From NCBI RefSeq assembly GCF_965276875.1, contig NZ_OZ255701.1, positions 496,001 to 560,000 of the forward strand: a DNA stretch of 64,000 bases, given 5' to 3'. The stretch's first letter is position 1. Each line of letters begins with the position of its first letter. This DNA is from Lichenicoccus sp965276875. Lineage in GTDB: Bacteria; Pseudomonadota; Alphaproteobacteria; Acetobacterales; Acetobacteraceae. Below are positions 43,850-52,510 of the stretch, piece after piece. A program made the position numbers and the translations under genes. A model generated the notes under the pieces. The model did no database searches, had not been told where the DNA came from, and saw only the letters and a program-made list of their open reading frames with translations.

Positions 43850-44746
43850 ATGACGCTCGAACAGTTGCGTATCTTCGTCGCGGTCGCCGAACGCCAACAC
43901 GTCACACGCGCGGCCGAGGCGCTGCTTCTTACGCAGTCGGCGGTGAGCAGCGCCATCCACGCGCTGGAGCATGATTTCGCGGTCAAGCTGTTCAACCGGG
44001 TCGGACGCGGCATCGAACTCAGCGAGGCGGGCCGGCTGTTCCTCGACGAGGCGCGCGCCGTGCTGGCCCGCACCGACCTGGCCCGCCTGCGCATGGCCGA
44101 ACTCGGCGGCCTGCGTCGCGGCACGCTGCGGCTGCACGCCAGCCAGACCATCGCCAGCTACTGGCTGCCGCGCCACCTGATGGCATTCCGCGGCACCCAC
44201 CCGCGGGTCGAGTTGGAGTTGCGTGTCGGCAACACGACCGATGTCGTGCGCGCGGTGCGCGAAGGCACGGCGGAGATCGGTTTGATCGAGGGCACCATCG
44301 ACCATCCGGGTCTTGTGGCGCGCGATGTGGCGCGCGACCAACTGATCGTCGTGGTCGCGCCCGGCCACCCCTGGGCCGAACGAAGCGGCGATCTGGCGGC
44401 CTCGGACCTGCCCGGGTCGGCGTGGGTCATGCGCGAGGCCGGGTCGGGCACGCGCTCGGAGTTCGAGACGGCGATCGCCGCGGCGGGCCTCGACCCGGCG
44501 GCGCTGACCATCACGCTCGAACTCCCCTCCAACGAAGCCGTGCGCGCCGCCGTCGAGGCAGGTGGTGCTGCGACGGCGATCTCGGCGTCCGTCGCTGCCC
44601 CCGCGATCGAGGCGGGCCTGCTGGTCGCAGTGCCGTTCAGCCTGCCGAGCCGCGCCTTTCGCTCGCTACTGCACGCCGAGCGGACGCCGAGCCGCAGCGC
44701 CGAGGCGTTCCTGGCTGCGATCGCGCCGCCCCGGCCCCACCAGTAG
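43850..44746 (+). CDS. LysR-family transcriptional regulator (YeiE/CysB-like)
   Basis: A 298-residue LysR regulator. The N-terminal helix-turn-helix contains TLEQLRIFVAVAERQHVT and AAEALLLTQSAVSSAI, then a substrate-binding-like domain from about residue 90. In Enterobacteria a YeiE regulator sits next to yeiH; the same divergent arrangement is seen here, so sulfite or another sulfur compound may be the signal (inference). Its stop lies 4 bases from the convergent rplI stop. Confidence 0.9.
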   Translation: MTLEQLRIFVAVAERQHVTRAAEALLLTQSAVSSAIHALEHDFAVKLFNRVGRGIELSEAGRLFLDEARAVLARTDLARLRMAELGGLRRGTLRLHASQTIASYWLPRHLMAFRGTHPRVELELRVGNTTDVVRAVREGTAEIGLIEGTIDHPGLVARDVARDQLIVVVAPGHPWAERSGDLAASDLPGSAWVMREAGSGTRSEFETAIAAAGLDPAALTITLELPSNEAVRAAVEAGGAATAISASVAAPAIEAGLLVAVPFSLPSRAFRSLLHAERTPSRSAEAFLAAIAPPRPHQ

Positions 44747-44750
44747 CTGG

Positions 44751-45320
44751 TCAGGACGTCGGGTTGAATTCCGAGGAGCCGATGTCAGCCTTCAGTTCGA
44801 CCATATCGTCGTCATCTTCCTCAACGTCGCGGCTCGCCTCGCCGCGTGCCTGGCGCTCAGCGTCTTCTGGCGAGCGCGCGACGTTGACGGTCATGCGGAT
44901 CACCACCTCGGGATGCAGTCCGACGCGCACCTCGGTCAGGCCGAGGCTCTTGATCGGGTGGTCGAGCTGGACCTGCTGGCGGCCGATGGCCAGTCCCGCG
45001 TCGGTGGCGGCGACGGCGATGTCGCGCGGCGTCACCGAGCCGTAGAGGCTACCGGAGTCGCCGGCCTGGCGGATGATCACCACCGTCATGCCGCTGACCC
45101 GCTCGGCCAGGCGCTCGGCCTCCTCGCGCCGCTTGAGGTTCTGCGCCTCGAGCTGGATGCGCTCGCGCTCGAAGCGGTCACGGTTATGCGCGTTGGCGCG
45201 GATCGCGCGGCCTTGCGGCAACAGGAAGTTGCGGGCGAAGCCGGGCTTCACCTTCACCACGTCGCCCATCTGTCCCAGCTTGTCGACGCGCTGGAGCAGG
45301 ATCAGTTCGGTCACAGCCAT
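44751..45320 (-). CDS. rplI: 50S ribosomal protein L9
   Basis: A 189-residue L9 with the conserved N-terminal domain (VDKLGQMGDVVKVKPGFARN then FLLPQGRA), a long connecting helix and the C-terminal domain. It is longer than the 150-residue E. coli protein because of an acidic tail with EEDDDDM, a usual alphaproteobacterial feature. Last gene of rpsF-rpsR-rplI; 12 bases after rpsR. Confidence 0.97.
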   Translation of the reverse strand: MAVTELILLQRVDKLGQMGDVVKVKPGFARNFLLPQGRAIRANAHNRDRFERERIQLEAQNLKRREEAERLAERVSGMTVVIIRQAGDSGSLYGSVTPRDIAVAATDAGLAIGRQQVQLDHPIKSLGLTEVRVGLHPEVVIRMTVNVARSPEDAERQARGEASRDVEEDDDDMVELKADIGSSEFNPTS

Positions 45321-45332
45321 GAGATGCTCCCC

Positions 45333-45608
45333 TCAGGTCAGGATGTAGGGCAGCAAGGCGAGGAAGCGGGCGCGTTTGATGGCTTGCGCCAGCTCGCGCT
45401 GCTTCTTTGCCGAGACGGCGGTGATCCGGCTTGGCACGATCTTGCCGCGCTCGGAGAGGAAGCGCGACAGCAGGCGCACGTCCTTGTAGTCGATCACCGG
45501 CGCGTTCGGGCCGGAGAACGGGCAGGACTTCCGCCGGCGGTAGAACGGCCGGCGGGCGCCGACGGCGGTGCGCCGCTGAGCGGGGCTTACGTCTGTGGTG
45601 TCCGACAT
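45333..45608 (-). CDS. rpsR: 30S ribosomal protein S18
   Basis: A 91-residue S18 with RRPFYRRRKSCPFSG, then IDYKDVRLLSRFLSERGKI and the typical end RARFLALLPY. S18 pairs with S6 on the 30S platform. It lies 5 bases after rpsF. Confidence 0.97.
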   Translation of the reverse strand: MSDTTDVSPAQRRTAVGARRPFYRRRKSCPFSGPNAPVIDYKDVRLLSRFLSERGKIVPSRITAVSAKKQRELAQAIKRARFLALLPYILT

Positions 45609-45613
45609 CGTGG

Positions 45614-46087
45614 CTACTCCGTTTCCGCCAGCTCGCGTGGGAGACGCGGCGGGGCACCCTCGTCGCGAGCGCGGAACTCCTCGCGATCGTCGTAGCCGCG
45701 CTTGCGGCCGCTATCGAAGCGTCCGGCGGGCTTCGGCCCACGGAAGCCACGCTCGCGCTCGTCACCCTTGCGCGACAGGATCGCCGACGGGTTCTCGTCG
45801 ATCGCCTCGATACGCAGGGTCAGGAAGCGCAGTACGTCCTCGTTCAGTCCAAGCTGGCGCTCCATCTCATTGAGCGAGGCGGGCTTGGCCTCAAGGCCGA
45901 GCAGCAAATAATGCGCCTTGCGGTTCTTCTTGATCCGGTAGGCAAGGGTGCGCAGGCCCCAATATTCGCGCTTATGGATCTGGCCGCCCTCACCTTCAAG
46001 CTGGATGGCGATGCCTTCGGCGATCGCTTCGACCTGCTGCTGCGTCGCATCGTTGCGCGCAATCAGCACGCACTCGTAAAATGGCAT
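45614..46087 (-). CDS. rpsF: 30S ribosomal protein S6
   Basis: A 157-residue S6. Residues 1-95 are the S6 fold (MPFYECVLIARND, GLRTLAYRIKKNRKAHY). The remainder is a Gly/Arg-rich basic tail ending in acidic RELAETE, as in many alphaproteobacteria. First gene of the operon; the 46088-46288 gap ahead of it must hold the promoter. A TATACC -10-like string occurs on the minus strand near 46160, but no confident -35 was found. Confidence 0.97.
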   Translation of the reverse strand: MPFYECVLIARNDATQQQVEAIAEGIAIQLEGEGGQIHKREYWGLRTLAYRIKKNRKAHYLLLGLEAKPASLNEMERQLGLNEDVLRFLTLRIEAIDENPSAILSRKGDERERGFRGPKPAGRFDSGRKRGYDDREEFRARDEGAPPRLPRELAETE

Positions 46088-46288
46088 GTCTGCTCCCTTC
46101 GGATGGCTTCAACCCGAACCGCTGCGAACCATTCCACGCGGCCGCCCGCGAACGGGCATGGGTATAGCCGGAGCGGATGCCACCACCCCGGCAGGGAAGA
46201 CGCGGCTTTAAGCATGGCCGGAGCGTCGCGGCAAGGTCTCACCCTCTCTCTACCGCTCCCACGCCCGCGCGACTGATCGAAGGCACAC

Positions 46289-46729
46289 TCAGAACGCGGC
46301 GACGCAGGCCACGCCGGCTGCCATCAGCAGGCCGCCGATGATGCGCCCGACGCCGGCCTTGTGCACCTCGAATCCCATCAGCCCGAAATTATCCATCGCC
46401 AGGGACATGAAGGTGGACGACGTGACGATTGTCGCAACGAAAGGTCCCGCTCCGAGCTTAGGCGAGACGTAGACGGTCGCAAACAGGAAGAGCACCCCGA
46501 ACAACCCGCCCAGCCACGCCCACCATGGCGCCTCTTCGAGTTTCCCGCTGGGAAGCGGGCCGCCGAACAGGGCCGCAAGGAGCAGGCCGACGACGACCGA
46601 CACCACCGCAACCAATGCGACAGACCATAACAGCGAAGACAGCGTCTTCTGCAACATGGAATTGCTGCCGGACTCGAGTGCGCTCCCGACTCCCGCGGCA
46701 ACGGTGATGAAGATGAGCAGGATTTTCAT
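46289..46729 (-). CDS. DMT-superfamily inner-membrane protein, YdcZ/DUF606
   Basis: A 146-residue protein with four or five hydrophobic helices. It shows the DUF606 pattern: an N-terminal helix ending in GSALESGSNSMLQ, WWAWLGGLFGVLF in the middle, and LMGFEVHKAGVGRIIGGLLM near the end. This small family is related to drug/metabolite transporters and is of unconfirmed function. It is divergent from the host-attachment-type gene (97 bases between starts). Confidence 0.8.
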   Translation of the reverse strand: MKILLIFITVAAGVGSALESGSNSMLQKTLSSLLWSVALVAVVSVVVGLLLAALFGGPLPSGKLEEAPWWAWLGGLFGVLFLFATVYVSPKLGAGPFVATIVTSSTFMSLAMDNFGLMGFEVHKAGVGRIIGGLLMAAGVACVAAF

Positions 46730-46826
46730 GCGACCTCTTCTGGTCTTGCGCCGGACGCCAACGGCGATACCGGTGAACAGTTGTCCTGAAGGCGCGTTCT
46801 TCGCTCAGGCAGAAGGAGAATTCGAC

Positions 46827-47222
46827 ATGAGCACGGGTAACACCTGGTATGTGGTAGCCGATGGCGGCAAGGCCCGCATCCTGACCGGCGACAGCAGCGA
46901 TCTGCGCACTGTCCAGCAGTTCGACGCGAGTGGTCATGGGGATACCGATGACGACGCCAGCGCCGGCAGCAGCCAGTTGAAGGCGCCGAAATCCGATCCG
47001 CATGATCAGGCAAAAGCAACTTTCGCGAGACAGGTCGCGGCGCGACTGAACGAGGCCGTTCGCACCGGAAGGATCGATGAGATCATCCTCGCGGCCCCGG
47101 CGCATGTCCTGCACGACATCCGCGAAGCCCTCGACAAGGCAGCATCGGCCAAACTGGGAAAGTCCCTCAGCAAGGACCTGACCAACACGCCGGAACATGA
47201 TCTGGCATCGCATTTCGCCTGA
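46827..47222 (+). CDS. Host attachment protein / baeRF-type release-factor-like protein
   Basis: A 131-residue protein, start ATG 46827 behind AAGGAG. It has the fold start TWYVVADGGKARIL and the later ARQVAARLNEAVRTGRIDEI and APAHVLHDIREAL, typical of the family called protein required for attachment to host cells, now grouped with bacterial-archaeal eRF1-like (baeRF) proteins. Function in bacteria is unproven; a role in ribosome rescue or stress has been proposed. Two hairpins follow its stop. Confidence 0.85.
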   Translation: MSTGNTWYVVADGGKARILTGDSSDLRTVQQFDASGHGDTDDDASAGSSQLKAPKSDPHDQAKATFARQVAARLNEAVRTGRIDEIILAAPAHVLHDIREALDKAASAKLGKSLSKDLTNTPEHDLASHFA

Positions 47223-47231
47223 CCAGGCAAG

Positions 47232-47262
47232 GAGGATGATGTATCAGGAACGTCATCCTCCG
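47232..47262. terminator. Hairpin downstream of the host-attachment gene
   Basis: An 11-pair stem, GGAGGATGATG against CGTCATCCTCC with one G-T pair, and a nine-base loop begin 10 bases after the stop. No T-run follows, so termination strength is uncertain. Confidence 0.5.
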
Positions 47263-47313
47263 CCAGCTTCAGCCCCGGCTAGGGATATATTTGCTCGCTC
47301 ATCAGTATCCTAG

Positions 47314-47349
47314 AGCACTACTCCCACGCCAGGTGGCGCGGGAAGTGCT
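47314..47349. terminator. Hairpin between the convergent host-attachment and GST genes
   Basis: AGCACT-AC-TCCCACGCC pairs with GGCGCGGGAAGTGCT around a four-base loop, with a two-base bulge. It is placed between convergent stops and could terminate in both directions. An adjacent CTTGTCT/AGACAAG repeat (47348-47370) overlaps the GST stop. Confidence 0.5.
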
Positions 47350-47361
47350 TGTCTTATGACT

Positions 47362-47946
47362 CTAGACAAGCCCCTCGTGCTTCATCGCTTTCTCAACGAA
47401 CGCAAGCGTCATCATGCGTTCGCGATATGCCACCAGCGGCGCCGGCGGCTCGACATGGAACTTCTGCGCCCAGAGCAGCATGGTGAACAGGTAGAAATCG
47501 GCCACGCTGACGGCGGAGCCGAACAGATAATCGCCCTTCATCGTATCGGCCAAATACCCCATGCGCTTGCCGATCAGCGCGCCCGCTTTTGCCTTGTCAC
47601 TGTCGCCACCGCCGGCGAAGAAGGGTTTGAAGCTCTTGTGAATTTCGGTCGAGACAAAGGCGAGGGCTTGCAGCAGGTGCGTATGCCCCATCGGTCCCGA
47701 CGGCGCGAGCTTGCTGTCTTGACGCGCGATCCAGTCCAGGATTGCGATGTTCTCGCTGAGCGTCTCGCCCGAATCAAGCGTCAGCGCCGGCACGTAGCCT
47801 TTGGCGTTGACCGTCGTAAAATCGACACCGCCTTCCGTCCGCTTGGTCTTGAGATCAACCTTCTCGTGATCAAACGACAGACCCGCCGCGTGCAGCGCGA
47901 TATGGTCGGCGAGGCTGCAAGCGCCCGGTGAATAATAGAGCTTCAT
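47362..47946 (-). CDS. Glutathione S-transferase
   Basis: A 194-residue GST from ATG 47946, behind GGGAGA. The thioredoxin-like N-terminal half has KLYYSPGACSLADHIAL, where Ser (or the Cys beside it) is the activating residue in the beta-class style, and then VPALTL and SENIAILDWIA. The helical C-terminal half includes DYLFGSAVSVADFYLF. It conjugates or reduces substrates with glutathione in the cytoplasm. Confidence 0.93.
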   Translation of the reverse strand: MKLYYSPGACSLADHIALHAAGLSFDHEKVDLKTKRTEGGVDFTTVNAKGYVPALTLDSGETLSENIAILDWIARQDSKLAPSGPMGHTHLLQALAFVSTEIHKSFKPFFAGGGDSDKAKAGALIGKRMGYLADTMKGDYLFGSAVSVADFYLFTMLLWAQKFHVEPPAPLVAYRERMMTLAFVEKAMKHEGLV

Positions 47947-48145
47947 GGTCGTCTCCCGTGGTTGGTGCCGTCCCAACGCACTGCGTTCGGATCAGTCGCA
48001 CAATCCTGCGGGCTACACGTGATCACGGAGGCTTGCGGACCGAAAACCCCTCGGCTTTTCCGACCCCTGCCAGACAGGACCAGAAGAGGCGCGCGGCCTC
48101 AAACAGCAGAACCGGCTCAGCCTCACGAAAGCTCTTCCAGATGTT

Positions 48146-48157
48146 CCAGATAACTGG
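48146..48157. promoter_or_regulatory. Candidate operator upstream of the HTH/PIN toxin-antitoxin pair
   Basis: CCAG-ATAA-CTGG forms an inverted repeat 12 bases before the antitoxin ATG, and an additional TTCCAGAT half-site lies just upstream (48136-48143). It is well placed for autorepression by the HTH antitoxin. Confidence 0.35.
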
Positions 48158-48169
48158 TAGTGTCGAACC

Positions 48170-48619
48170 ATGCCGATCCAGTCGCCACTCCGACACTCCC
48201 TGCCGCCTGCCGAGCGCCCTAGCGGCGCGCGTGGGGCCACGGCGCTCCGGGCGGCGGCGCAAGCCGATCTTCAACTCGTGCGCGACGATGGGACAAGGGA
48301 GACACTGACACTTCCTGCCTCCGCGCTGCCTGCCCTCGCCGATCTTCTCGACCGGCTATCCGAGAGCGATGGTGTCACTATGCTCGCCGATGATGCGGAG
48401 GTCACACCCGAGGACGCAGCCAGCATTCTAGGCATCTCCCGTCCCCTTATCCGCCGCCGAATGGACGTTGGCTTGTTGCCATTCCGGCGCGTTGGCTCGC
48501 ACCGGCGTATTCGGCTGACGGAGGTGCTCGCCCTGCGTGCGCGGGAGGAACCTGTACGACAAGCGTTGAAGGCATTGGCCGCCGATACGGAGGATCTTGA
48601 GCAAACGCATGGCCTCTGA
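48170..48619 (+). CDS. HTH (excisionase-family) antitoxin
   Basis: A 149-residue protein. The middle and C-terminal part carries an excisionase/MerR-like DNA-binding segment: TPEDAASILGISRPLIRRRM then GLLPFRRVGSHRRIRLTEVL (about residues 83-127). The N-terminal part may mediate dimerisation. It pairs with an overlapping PIN-domain gene, the usual layout of this type II toxin-antitoxin group, so it probably represses the operon and neutralises the toxin. Confidence 0.83.
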   Translation: MPIQSPLRHSLPPAERPSGARGATALRAAAQADLQLVRDDGTRETLTLPASALPALADLLDRLSESDGVTMLADDAEVTPEDAASILGISRPLIRRRMDVGLLPFRRVGSHRRIRLTEVLALRAREEPVRQALKALAADTEDLEQTHGL

Positions 48620-49178
48620 GAGGCCATGCCTGCCACCACGCGTCGTCATTGATGCCAACGTGCTTTACCCTTTCCACCTGCGGAACCTGCTGATCCAGTT
48701 CGGTGTGGATTCGATCATTACGCCACGATGGACGGCGCGCATCAATGCGGAATGGATCGGCAACCTTGCCGCAACCGGCAGAGTGTCAGAAGACCGCCTA
48801 GTTCATACGCTTGATCTGATGAACAGCGTTTTGCCTGAGGCCGAAGTGCAAGGCTGGGAAACCCGTATGGGAGATCTGACCCTCCCCGATCCTGACGACC
48901 GGCACGTCCTTGCAGCGGCGCTGACTTCCACCGCTGAGACGATTCTGACAAAGAACCTGCGAGATTTTCCGGCTTCGGCGCTGGCTCCGTTCGGCATCGT
49001 CGCGGTCCATCCGGACGCATTCATGTGCAAGCTGTTCGACGGTGACCCAGATCTGTTACGGGCAGCGGCGGGTGCAGCGCACGCAAACCTCAGCAGAAGC
49101 GCACCATCGTTTGAAGCCTACCTTGATGTCCTGGCGAACCAGGGATTGCCGCAGTTTGCGGAGCGGCTGCGTGGCTGA
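48609..49178 (+). CDS. PIN-domain toxin (PIN_3 type)
   Basis: A 189-residue PIN nuclease. It opens with PPRVVIDANVLYPFHLRNLL (first catalytic Asp) and has TLPDPDDRHVLAAAL with the second acidic cluster near residue 100 and ILTKNLRDFP beyond. Start ATG 48609; TTG 48597, four codons earlier, sits close to a GGAGG and is an alternative. Either way the gene overlaps the antitoxin end. Expected to cut RNA when freed from the antitoxin. Confidence 0.85.
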   Translation: MASERPCLPPRVVIDANVLYPFHLRNLLIQFGVDSIITPRWTARINAEWIGNLAATGRVSEDRLVHTLDLMNSVLPEAEVQGWETRMGDLTLPDPDDRHVLAAALTSTAETILTKNLRDFPASALAPFGIVAVHPDAFMCKLFDGDPDLLRAAAGAAHANLSRSAPSFEAYLDVLANQGLPQFAERLRG

Positions 49179-49295
49179 CCTTTACGTCCTCTACCTGCGC
49201 CAGCTGACCGCTTGCTCCTGACAGAGTTTGGCGGAGAACTCCTGATAAGCACCTTCATGGGTGAAACGTTTGCTATGGTCGCGCGTCCCTGCCCC

Positions 49296-50139
49296 ATGAC
49301 CCAGGATCCCAGAACCAGCGAACCGACCAGCTTCTCGAACGAGCCGCAGCAACCGTCGCCTGGCCTGGAAGCAGACATGCACGCCAAGCCGGACCACGGC
49401 GAGGAAAGTTATGTCGGCAAAGGCCTGTTGACCGGGATGGCGACGCTCATCACCGGCGGCGACAGCGGGATCGGCCGCGCCGTCGCCATTGCTTATGCGC
49501 GTGAAGGTGCGGACGTGGCCATCTCCTATCTGCCGGATGAGCAAAGCGATGCCGAGGAGACGCGGCGCTGGGTGGAGAAAGCGGGACGGCGCTGGCTGCT
49601 GTTGCCGGGCGATATCGGTGATGCGGCCCGATGCCAGGCACTCGTTGAAAAGACGGTCGGGGCCTTTGGCCGCATCGACGTCCTGGTCAACGATGCCGCG
49701 CCTCAAACCATCAACGAGAATCTCGCCGATATCCCCGGCACCGATGTCGAGGGCGCCTTCCGAGCCAACGTCTTCGCTCATGCGGCCCCACGCCTCCATC
49801 ATCAACACGACAAGCGTGCGGGCGAAGGTCGCAAGCAAAGGCATGATCGTCTACTCGGCCACCAAGGGCGCCATCGCGAGCTTGACAATCGGGCTCTCGA
49901 ACCTGTTGGCGCCAGCCGGGATCCGGGCGAACTGCGTCGCCCCGGGGCCGATCTGGACACCGATCCAGCCCATCGCAAAATCGCCCGAGGCGATGCAGAC
50001 GCTCGGACGAAAGACGCCGCTCGGCCGTGCCGGCCAGCCGGCCGAACTGGCGGGCGCCTACGTCCTCCTCGCAGCACGGGAAGGAAGCGACATGTCGGGC
50101 GCACTCATCCCAGTGACTGGCGGCATGCCGATGCTGTGA
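49296..50139 (+). pseudogene. Frameshifted short-chain dehydrogenase/reductase
   Basis: The first frame (ATG 49296, MTQDPRTSEPTSF) encodes the Rossmann half: ATLITGGDSGIGRAVAIAYA and VLVNDAAPQTINENL, up to GTDVEGAFRANVF. At about 49775 the sequence jumps to a second frame: MRPHASIINTTSVRA, then YSATKGAIASL with the catalytic Tyr and Lys, and the normal C-terminus VTGGMPML. About a dozen codons around the junction, which in relatives include the helix before the NTS strand, are absent. A deletion of a length not divisible by three explains both facts. The intact family (similar to YhdG/YghA-type oxidoreductases) reduces aldehydes or ketones with NADPH. Confidence 0.82.
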
Positions 50140-50361
50140 TCGGCCCACGTAATTGATTTCCTATTTGCCGTGGCCTCGTCGACCCGGCGGGCAACCATGC
50201 CAGGTTCCAGGGTCGCACGTGCTGGGTATCACTGGTAGAAGCCAGTCGGCTCATATGAAGCCGTCCTTGGCTGATTAATCGATTGCGGGCGCCCTGCGAT
50301 CGCCAGGGGCACCGGGTCGGAGTACTTATCAGTCGCTGTTTGAGTATGGAGGAGAGCCAAG

Positions 50362-51498
50362 TTGGCCAAGGAGCAGGTGCGCATAGAGAAGCCGGGAACC
50401 TTCACCCTCGACGGGGAGGTCGAAATGTCGGGGTCGCAGACCCGGTCGGGGCTGGTGGCGCTGGCGATCCTCGTGTTGACCGGGCTGTTTGTGCTCAAGG
50501 GGTTCCTGCCGGCACTGGTTTGGGCGGTGGTGTTCGCGATCGGGCTGTGGCCGTTGTTTGAGCGCGCGGCGCGACGTTGGCCGAGGCACCGGCACGAGGC
50601 ACTGCCGATGCTGTTCGTCGGCGGCGTGGTGCTGGTCTTCGTGGTGCCGCTGCTGATGGTGGCGGTGCCGCTGGCGGGCGACGCCCACGCGGTGACGCAG
50701 TGGGCCGAGCAGGCGCGGCAGTCGGGCATCCCGGCGCCGGCGATCCTGCAAAAGCTGCCGCATGGTGCGCAGCTGACGACATTGTGGAACCAGAAGCTGG
50801 GCAATCCCGGACAGGTGTCACAGCTCACCAGCCACGCCATGGGTGCCGGGACAGTACGGGCAAGCCGGGAGTTGGGCGCGCAAGCGCTGCATCGGTTGGT
50901 GCTGCTGGGTTTCATGCTGCTGACCCTGTTCTTCCTGCTGCGGCAGGCGGAGGACGTAACGGGACAGCTCCGGGTCGGCAGCCGGCGGTTGTTCGGACCG
51001 GCAGGCGAAGATGTCGGGCGCCAGGTGATCAACTCGGTGCACGGCACGGTGACCGGCCTGGTGCTGGTCGGGCTCGGCGAGGGGCTGATCCTCGGCCTGC
51101 TCTATTGGGGGTTCGGGGTTCCGCATCCGACGCTGTTTGGGCTGCTAACCGCGCTGCTGGCGATGGTGCCTTTCGGCGCCGCGATTGGATTCTGCATTGC
51201 GGCTCTGGCACTGCTGGCAACGGGCAAGGTGGTGGGCGCCATCGTGATCCTGGTCGCGGGCTTCCTGGTCAGCTTCGTAGCAGACCATTTCGTGCGGCCC
51301 GTGTTGATCGGCGGCTCGACGCGGCTACCGTTCCTGTGGGTGTTGCTGGGCATTCTGGGTGGCGCGGAAGGATTCGGGCTGCTTGGGTTGTTCCTGGGCC
51401 CGGCGATCATGGCGGCGTTGATCCTGCTGTGGCGGGAATGGGTCGGCGCGCAAAAGGGCCCGCTCAACCCGCCGCAGGCGATTGTGGTCGCGCGCTGA
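50362..51498 (+). CDS. AI-2E family transporter (PerM-like)
   Basis: A 378-residue membrane protein of the AI-2E/PerM/UPF0118 family, with eight hydrophobic helices. It starts at TTG 50362, eight bases after GGAGGA (ATG 50425 would also give a full membrane core). Typical parts are LKGFLPALVWAVVFA, a large periplasmic segment, the QVINSVHGTVTGLVLVGL helix and the paired HFVRPVLIGG / LPFLWVLLGILGG motif. Family members export the AI-2 signal, cyclic nucleotides, Na+ or H+ in different species, so the substrate cannot be assigned. The gap 50140-50361 before it holds nothing recognised. Confidence 0.88.
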   Translation: MAKEQVRIEKPGTFTLDGEVEMSGSQTRSGLVALAILVLTGLFVLKGFLPALVWAVVFAIGLWPLFERAARRWPRHRHEALPMLFVGGVVLVFVVPLLMVAVPLAGDAHAVTQWAEQARQSGIPAPAILQKLPHGAQLTTLWNQKLGNPGQVSQLTSHAMGAGTVRASRELGAQALHRLVLLGFMLLTLFFLLRQAEDVTGQLRVGSRRLFGPAGEDVGRQVINSVHGTVTGLVLVGLGEGLILGLLYWGFGVPHPTLFGLLTALLAMVPFGAAIGFCIAALALLATGKVVGAIVILVAGFLVSFVADHFVRPVLIGGSTRLPFLWVLLGILGGAEGFGLLGLFLGPAIMAALILLWREWVGAQKGPLNPPQAIVVAR

Positions 51499-51592
51499 TT
51501 CCGCGGTAGGGTGGAGGTATATTCAGCGAAGGTAAATGAGCGTCCGACGCAGAAGCGCATAGTCTCCGCATCGTGCCTGATCCGGCCCGGAG

Positions 51593-52465
51593 CTACGGCT
51601 TGGCGCCGCTCCGTGCAGCCTCGAATACATCCCGTGCGGACGTCGTGCCCGCTACGTGCTCCGTGTCCTCGGCTCCGAGGTCCATCCATCCCGCGTTCAC
51701 GGCCTCAAACATTTCTTCGGCAGGTCCGGTGTGGCCCTTCGGGATGCCGAATTGCTCGAACGCTTGCGCCCAACCTGCACGCGGGACCGCAAAAGCTTTC
51801 ACGGTGAGTTGAAGGACGTCACCCAACTGCTCCGCGACTTCGTCCGCGGTGACCATCGAACCGAGCTCGACGACGCGCTGCCCAAACCACGCTGGCCCGG
51901 TCATAAGCGCTGCGACCTCCATGCCGATGTCGTTCGTCGCGACCATGGTCGATTTCCGGCTTGTGGGATTGTAGTAGACGGGTAGCGTCCCGCCCTGCGC
52001 GACATGCAAGCCGTAGAGGAAGTTCTCGAAAAAACCACCTGCGCGCACAAATGCGGTTGGCGATACCAGGCCGCGAAAACCTTGTTCCAGAAGCGACAAG
52101 GCCGTGATCATCCCGAGCCCGCTCGTCCTGTTCGCACCCATCGACGAAAGTGCTACCACCCGCGGTGGTGCTGCCTTGGTCAGCGCCTCGATATAGTTTG
52201 CAATCACGCTTTTTGCTTCTTTGTAGTCAGGCGAGGGCGCCCATACAGCCGGCAACATGACGAACGCACCTTCGACGCCTTTGAGCGCTTGCTCGATGGC
52301 TGCCGGATCATTCCAATCGCCGTCGACAAGTTCCACGCCCTGGCTCGCCCAGTTAGCCGCCTTCTCCCGATTACGGACGAGCGCGCGTACCTCTTTGCCG
52401 TGCGCCAACAGATGTTTTGCGGTTGCACCGCCAACTTGTCCCGTGAGTCCCGTTACTAAAAACAT
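51593..52465 (-). CDS. NmrA-family NAD(P)-binding protein
   Basis: A 290-residue SDR-related protein with the N-terminal nucleotide motif VTGLTGQVGGATAKHL, VELVDGDWNDPAAIEQAL and a later VVALSSMGAN. Such proteins act as NAD(P) sensors or as reductases (quinone/azoreductase-like). It lies 45 bases downstream of the DoxX-like gene on the same strand, and the pair is divergent from a LysR gene, which suggests LysR control. Confidence 0.87.
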   Translation of the reverse strand: MFLVTGLTGQVGGATAKHLLAHGKEVRALVRNREKAANWASQGVELVDGDWNDPAAIEQALKGVEGAFVMLPAVWAPSPDYKEAKSVIANYIEALTKAAPPRVVALSSMGANRTSGLGMITALSLLEQGFRGLVSPTAFVRAGGFFENFLYGLHVAQGGTLPVYYNPTSRKSTMVATNDIGMEVAALMTGPAWFGQRVVELGSMVTADEVAEQLGDVLQLTVKAFAVPRAGWAQAFEQFGIPKGHTGPAEEMFEAVNAGWMDLGAEDTEHVAGTTSARDVFEAARSGAKP

Positions 52466-52510
52466 TTGATTTCTCCTGATCTTGAGGGACAGAGAACTGC
52501 CTCTGTCGGT

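Noticed and set aside
46640..47230. A minus-strand frame of 251 codons opposite the host-attachment gene
   Set aside because: The plus-strand protein has a strong ribosome site and family motifs; the antisense frame has neither.
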